A stretch of DNA of 64,000 nucleotides, taken from assembly GCF_900177325.1 (NCBI RefSeq), contig NZ_FXBL01000004.1:868001-932000 (forward strand). Direction: 5' to 3'. This DNA comes from Mesorhizobium australicum. Its GTDB lineage: Bacteria > Pseudomonadota > Alphaproteobacteria > Rhizobiales > Rhizobiaceae. Below the pieces are notes generated by a model. That model made no database searches. It saw only the letters and a list, made by a program, of their open reading frames with translations, and was not told the DNA's origin. Position numbers and translations under genes: made by a program. How positions within the stretch are numbered: the first letter of the stretch is position 1; each line of letters begins with the position of its first letter. This document shows positions 57,951 to 64,000 of the stretch, in pieces.

Positions 57951-59321
57951 CTACACGCGTGCCGTCACCTTCATCGGCAGGCCACCCTCCGGCTGGGTGG
58001 TCAGCTTCTGCACCGGCCACGGCCTGGTCTCCGCCACCGTGTCGAAGCGGAAGCGCGAGAGGAGCACGGCGAGCGCGATAACGGCTTCCTGCATGGCGAA
58101 ACTGGCGCCGATGCAGATGCGCGGGCCGGCGCCGAAGGGGAGATACTGATATCGGTCGATCGCGTCGCGCCGCCCGGGATGGAAGCGCGACGGCATGAAG
58201 GCGTCGGGCTTGTCCCAGAGCTTGCGGTGGCGATGCACCGTCCACGGCATGACGAGCACGGTCGCGCCCTTGCGCAGGACGAGGTCGCCGTAGCGGTCTT
58301 CTTCCACCGGCTCGCGGTTGATCGACGGCGCCGGCGGATAGAGCCGCATCGCCTCCTCGAAGGCCGCGCGCGTCAGCGGCATGGCGTCGAGCCATTTCAC
58401 CGGGTCCGACTCGCGGGCGAGGACGGAGGCGATCTCTTCCTCGATCTTCTCGCGCTCCCACGGCGATTCCGCGAGGCAGTAGATGGTCCAGCCGAGCGCG
58501 CGGGCAGTGGTCTCGTGGCCGGCGCCGATGAAGGTGATGATGTTGTCCTCGACCTCGCCGCGCGTCAGCCCGTCGGGTCCTTCCGCCCTCAGCAGCAGGG
58601 TGAGGAAGTCCTGCGGCGCGCTGCCGGGATCCTTCGCCAGGTGCTCCTCACGCAGCGCGATCGTGTCGGCGACGATGCCGCGGAAATAAGCCATCGTCTT
58701 GCGTCCGCGGATACGCGTGATGCGCGGCAGCCAGTCCGGCGCCCTGAGCAGGTCGAGCGGGTCGACGCGGCCCATGGTCTCGAACAGGCGGTCGATCTGG
58801 GCTTCGAACGTGCCGGGAGGCGCTGCGATCTCGCCGGAAAACAGCGTCTCGGCCAGGATGTCGTAGGTCAGCGTCGTCATGTCGCGCGCCAGGTCGACCG
58901 TTGTGCCCGACACGTAGCGGTCAGCGAAGTCCTGGGTGCGCTTCAGCATCGGCTGCGCGAAGCCGAAGATATGGCGGGGCGTGAACACCGGCGCCATCGC
59001 CTTGCGCGAGCGTTTCCAGGTGTCCCCCTCGGCGGTCAGCAGCCCGTCGCGCAGGATCGGCCGCAACACCTTCTGCCGTACCGTCGACATGCGGTAGTTC
59101 TTGACGTTGTCGACGAGGATATGCCGGATCAGCCCGGGATCGTTGGCGACCACCAGCGGCCCGCCGAAGCCCGAGACAGAGATCCAGGGCTGGTTGTAGG
59201 ACGGCTCGCCCCACAGTTCGAGCGGATTGCGGTAGACGATCCGCATCATTTCCAGCGTCGACGGTGGCGAGGTCCGCGGTTTCGGCGCGGGCGGCACGAA
59301 GGGGGCGGGCGTTGCGTCCAT
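57951..59321 (-). CDS. Cytochrome P450
   Basis: Soluble bacterial P450 of 456 residues with all core motifs: I-helix GAGHETTARALGW, ExxR in FEEAMRLYPPAPS, and the heme-thiolate loop YLPFGAGPRICIG. Substrate unknown; the nearest look is the CYP102/fatty-acid or CYP110-like group, which is only an impression. Start 59321 (MDATPAPFVPPAP) fits the family beginning; ATG 59366 is an alternative. No ferredoxin or reductase gene is adjacent. The TA pair follows 64 bp downstream. Confidence 0.92.
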   Translation of the reverse strand: MDATPAPFVPPAPKPRTSPPSTLEMMRIVYRNPLELWGEPSYNQPWISVSGFGGPLVVANDPGLIRHILVDNVKNYRMSTVRQKVLRPILRDGLLTAEGDTWKRSRKAMAPVFTPRHIFGFAQPMLKRTQDFADRYVSGTTVDLARDMTTLTYDILAETLFSGEIAAPPGTFEAQIDRLFETMGRVDPLDLLRAPDWLPRITRIRGRKTMAYFRGIVADTIALREEHLAKDPGSAPQDFLTLLLRAEGPDGLTRGEVEDNIITFIGAGHETTARALGWTIYCLAESPWEREKIEEEIASVLARESDPVKWLDAMPLTRAAFEEAMRLYPPAPSINREPVEEDRYGDLVLRKGATVLVMPWTVHRHRKLWDKPDAFMPSRFHPGRRDAIDRYQYLPFGAGPRICIGASFAMQEAVIALAVLLSRFRFDTVAETRPWPVQKLTTQPEGGLPMKVTARV

Positions 59322-59559
59322 CGATCGGAAATCCGTTTCGTCCTCTACATAGGTGATGTGCGACATGCCGCCAACTTCACTCGACGCGTGATCGTGTGGC
59401 ACATGGTCGTCACGCGACAGAAACCCTGGAAAAGTCGCCTGAATTTCGTTCCGGCGTGCGGTTCGGCTTGATAAAAGGGCGTGAGTGCAACTTTATCTGT
59501 CATCGGAAGTTTGAGTATCCCGGAGAAGGGCAAAAGAGGTTCACAAGCGGAAGTCTGGA

Positions 59560-59982
59560 ATGTCGTGCAGGATACTTGTGGTTGAAGACGAAATCTTCGT
59601 CGCTATCGAGATAGAACACGTGGTTTCTCAGATGGGCCATCGGCCGATCGGCATTGCGGCCGACAGCCGCAAGGCGGAGGAACTGGCGGGCGAAGCCGAA
59701 GTGGCGTTGGTCGACCTGAATCTGCGCGACGGTCCGACCGGTCCGGCGATCGGGCGCATGCTTGCCGAGAAGCATGGCGTGACGGTGGTGTTTGTCACCG
59801 CCAATCCTTCACAACTCGGCGAGGGAGTTCCTGGAACGCTCGGTGTGATCCCAAAGCCCGTCAACGACGACGAGATGCGTCAGGCGGTGAGTTTCGCGAT
59901 TGCGCATCGGCAGCGTCAGGAGGCAATGCCGCCGGCAAGCATGACGCTCTTTAGCGCTGATACGAGCAGACTCGCCAGCTGA
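59560..59982 (+). CDS. Single-domain response regulator
   Basis: A 140-residue receiver domain without output domain: acidic pair in VVEDEIF, phospho-acceptor Asp52 in VALVDLNLRDG, the Thr in VVFVTAN and the Lys in VIPKPVN. Such stand-alone receivers pair with HWE kinases, and one is encoded convergently 12 bp away. It may act as a phosphate sink or pass the signal by protein contacts. Confidence 0.92.
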   Translation: MSCRILVVEDEIFVAIEIEHVVSQMGHRPIGIAADSRKAEELAGEAEVALVDLNLRDGPTGPAIGRMLAEKHGVTVVFVTANPSQLGEGVPGTLGVIPKPVNDDEMRQAVSFAIAHRQRQEAMPPASMTLFSADTSRLAS

Positions 59983-59994
59983 TATCCGGCTGGT

Positions 59995-61881
59995 CTAGGC
60001 GGAGCGACGGAGCGCCCGCGCCGGTATCGTGACGCGCACGCGCAGACCGTCCTGTTCCCACATCCGTTCCAGCCGCCCGGACAACTGACCTTCAACCGAC
60101 AAGGACATCAGCCGGCTGCCAAAGCCCTCCTGCCGAGCTGGGGCCGTAATGGCCGATCCGCTCTCCTTCCACTCGATAAAGAGATTATCGGGGTCGGTAT
60201 CGAGCCGAACGACAACCCGGCCGTTCTTCTCCGCGAGAGCGCCATACTTTGCAGAGTTTGTCGCGAGTTCGTGCAACAGCAACGAAATCGGTGTGGCGGA
60301 TCGCTCGTCGATCCGCGCATCGTCGCCGGAGATCGACAGCCGGTCGTCTCCTTCATCGCGATAAGGCTTCAGCAAGGTTGTGATGAGGCCCTTCACAGTC
60401 ATTTCGATCCCGGCCGGCCGGGATGCGGCCGAATGAGGCCGAACAAAGTCGTGTGCCACGCCGAGCGCCGAGATGCGCGCCCGCAGGGTGCTCGCCAACG
60501 GCGCCAGTTCGGGATAGGTGCGCGCCGAAAGCGCGACGATCCCGCTCATTACGGAAAAGATGTTCTTGATCCGGTGACTGAGTTCCTGAGCCACTATCTC
60601 GCGTTCTTCTGCCACGAGCTTGGTTTCGTGGATGTCAGTACAGGTGCCGAACCATCTCACGATGCGACCGTCATTGCCGCGGATGGGCATCGCCCTGCCG
60701 AGCGTCCAGCGATATTCCCCGCTGTGGTGCCTCAAGCGATACTCGATCTGATAGGGCTCGCCGGTCGCAAGCGAATGCCTCCAGGCGGCCCAGGCTTTTT
60801 CCTGATCGTCGGGATGGAACATCCCGTTCCATCCCTCGCCGTCCGTGGAGCCCTCGGGCACTCCGGTATATTCGTACCAACGGGCATTGTAGTAGTCGTG
60901 ATATCCGTCCGGAAGCGTGGACCACACCATCTGCGGCATCGAGTCGGCGATCGCCCGGAACTTCGCTTCGCTCTGCGCCAGTTGTTCAGCGACCATCTTC
61001 TGATCGGTGATGTCCACCGCGACGCCTGCAAGCCGAACAGGCGTGCCGTCCGGGTCGACGATCACGCGGCCGGTGGCGAGGACCCAGCGTTCTTCCGCTC
61101 TCCGGCCAGCCAGCCGATACTCGGCCCGGAAAGGGCTTCGTTCAGCGATCGACTTTTCAATTGCCGCGGTCAGTACCTCGCGGTCCGAGACATGAACACT
61201 GTCGATGTAAGTCGCAATCGGGGCACCGGCTCGCGATGCTTCAGGATCGACGCCGAACATATCATCAAATCGCTCGTCGGCGGTCACCCGATCGGCAATG
61301 AGATCCCAGTCGAACACCCCGACGATGCCGGAAGCATCCAACGCCAGTGACAGCCGCTCTTCGCTCCGCGCCAAGGCCCGTTCGGCAAGTACGCGTTTCG
61401 TCATCTCGCTGACGATCACCAGTTCCGCGATCGGCACGCCGCGCTCGTCGAGCACGGGGCTGTAGTTCAGATCGAGCCATAGATCTTCGAAGACGCCGGT
61501 CCGATCCAGGGTCATTTTCTGATCGGTGAAGGAGACGGTCTCGCCGGAAAGAACCCGTTTCAGGATCTCAAGATTGAATTCGGCGATCTCCGGCCAGGCG
61601 ATCGCGACATCCTTGCCCAATATTTCCGGATGCCGCAGGCCAGCAAAAACGGCATAGCCGTCATTGTAGACCAGAACACCGGTTTCACCCATCAGCATGA
61701 CCATGGGGACCGGCGAGGACAGCATGATCCTGACTGCCGCGCGGAGACACTCAGGCCAAGCCTGTATCGGGCCGACAGCCGTTCCTCCCCAATCGAAGCT
61801 GTTGATCAGACCGAGCATCTCGCCGGAGCCGGCGCCCTTGGGGGAAACACCGCCGGCAGCCGGGAATATGGTATTGGGCAT
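59995..61881 (-). CDS. PAS-domain HWE-family sensor histidine kinase
   Basis: A 628-residue cytoplasmic sensor. Three PAS/PAC modules cover about residues 25-165, 170-300 and 305-425 (for example YYNARWYEYTGVPEG and YRWTLGRAMPIRG). The HWE dimerisation/phosphoacceptor block is QELSHRIKNIFSVMSGI with His436, and the ATPase has His537 in LLLHELATNSAKYG and WKE at 571-573, the features that define the family. No membrane segment is seen. Light or redox sensing by PAS is possible, but there is no LOV NCRFLQ motif. Confidence 0.92.
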   Translation of the reverse strand: MPNTIFPAAGGVSPKGAGSGEMLGLINSFDWGGTAVGPIQAWPECLRAAVRIMLSSPVPMVMLMGETGVLVYNDGYAVFAGLRHPEILGKDVAIAWPEIAEFNLEILKRVLSGETVSFTDQKMTLDRTGVFEDLWLDLNYSPVLDERGVPIAELVIVSEMTKRVLAERALARSEERLSLALDASGIVGVFDWDLIADRVTADERFDDMFGVDPEASRAGAPIATYIDSVHVSDREVLTAAIEKSIAERSPFRAEYRLAGRRAEERWVLATGRVIVDPDGTPVRLAGVAVDITDQKMVAEQLAQSEAKFRAIADSMPQMVWSTLPDGYHDYYNARWYEYTGVPEGSTDGEGWNGMFHPDDQEKAWAAWRHSLATGEPYQIEYRLRHHSGEYRWTLGRAMPIRGNDGRIVRWFGTCTDIHETKLVAEEREIVAQELSHRIKNIFSVMSGIVALSARTYPELAPLASTLRARISALGVAHDFVRPHSAASRPAGIEMTVKGLITTLLKPYRDEGDDRLSISGDDARIDERSATPISLLLHELATNSAKYGALAEKNGRVVVRLDTDPDNLFIEWKESGSAITAPARQEGFGSRLMSLSVEGQLSGRLERMWEQDGLRVRVTIPARALRRSA

Positions 61882-64000
<2,119 letters not shown>

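Noticed and set aside
57429..59471. A 680-codon plus-strand frame opposite the P450 and toxin-antitoxin genes
   Set aside because: It covers three opposite-strand genes with clear motifs; no domain in this frame.

Overview
The window is GC-rich, densely packed chromosomal DNA of an alphaproteobacterium. The best fit is Hyphomicrobiales (Rhizobiales), near Mesorhizobium/Phyllobacteriaceae. This rests on gene content (glucokinase, a FzlA-like GST, TRIC, hrcA/grpE, an HWE kinase with a small response regulator), on chained ATGA start/stop overlaps, and on abundant intergenic palindromic repeats. The placement is an inference from protein character, not from a database search. I see no rRNA, prophage, insertion sequence or CRISPR array.

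Layout. 1-10.8 kb is housekeeping: a tRNA-Leu cut by the window edge, a minus-strand run ABC exporter-dapB-EVE-gpmA, then glk, mgsA, mepA, a YeeZ-like epimerase-queG-GST(FzlA-like) set, uppP and an RlpA-like protein. 10.9-17.5 kb holds two divergent sugar-acid/polyol gene sets: dehydrogenase, GntR regulator, enolase-superfamily enzyme and isomerase on the minus strand; isomerase and Gfo/Idh/MocA oxidoreductase on the plus strand. The 375-bp divergent control region carries two FadR-type TGGTNNNACCA operators. 17.7-25.6 kb is a uronate operon: GntR regulator facing uxaC, a TRAP transporter, a second GntR regulator, kduI, kduD and kdgF. It should import uronates, including unsaturated ones released by polysaccharide lyases, and convert them toward 2-keto-3-deoxygluconate. 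gnd, a LacI regulator, an aldo-keto reductase and a GH43 beta-xylosidase follow, extending the plant-polymer theme to 31.1 kb.

31.8-40.3 kb is a full five-step histidine utilisation locus: hutC-hutF facing hutI-hutH-unknown gene-hutG-hutU-hutD, with a HutC-type palindrome between the two arms. HutF plus HutG means formiminoglutamate is deiminated and then deformylated. 40.4-44.1 kb holds a cytochrome c and a large secreted caspase-like protease with about ten TPR-type repeats. The latter is bracketed on both sides by the same palindromic repeat family. 44.4-56.8 kb is mainly housekeeping (cysK, adenosine kinase, beta-barrel OMP, TRIC channel, grpE, hrcA, rph, rdgB, hemW, rsmI, YraN) with several small unknown genes. 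56.8-64 kb holds a RES/Xre toxin-antitoxin pair, a cytochrome P450, a response regulator with an HWE histidine kinase, and the first 605 codons of gyrB.

The most unusual non-coding signal is a family of inverted arrays built from a 7-bp unit (GGCAGTA and variants) at three intergenic sites. One is a perfect six-plus-six copy hairpin lying exactly between two convergent stop codons. A second theme is palindromic repeats that reach into coding sequence at hutF, hutI, the caspase gene and hemW. The least understood gene content is the enolase/isomerase catabolic cluster, the caspase-TPR protein and the extra gene inside the hut operon.
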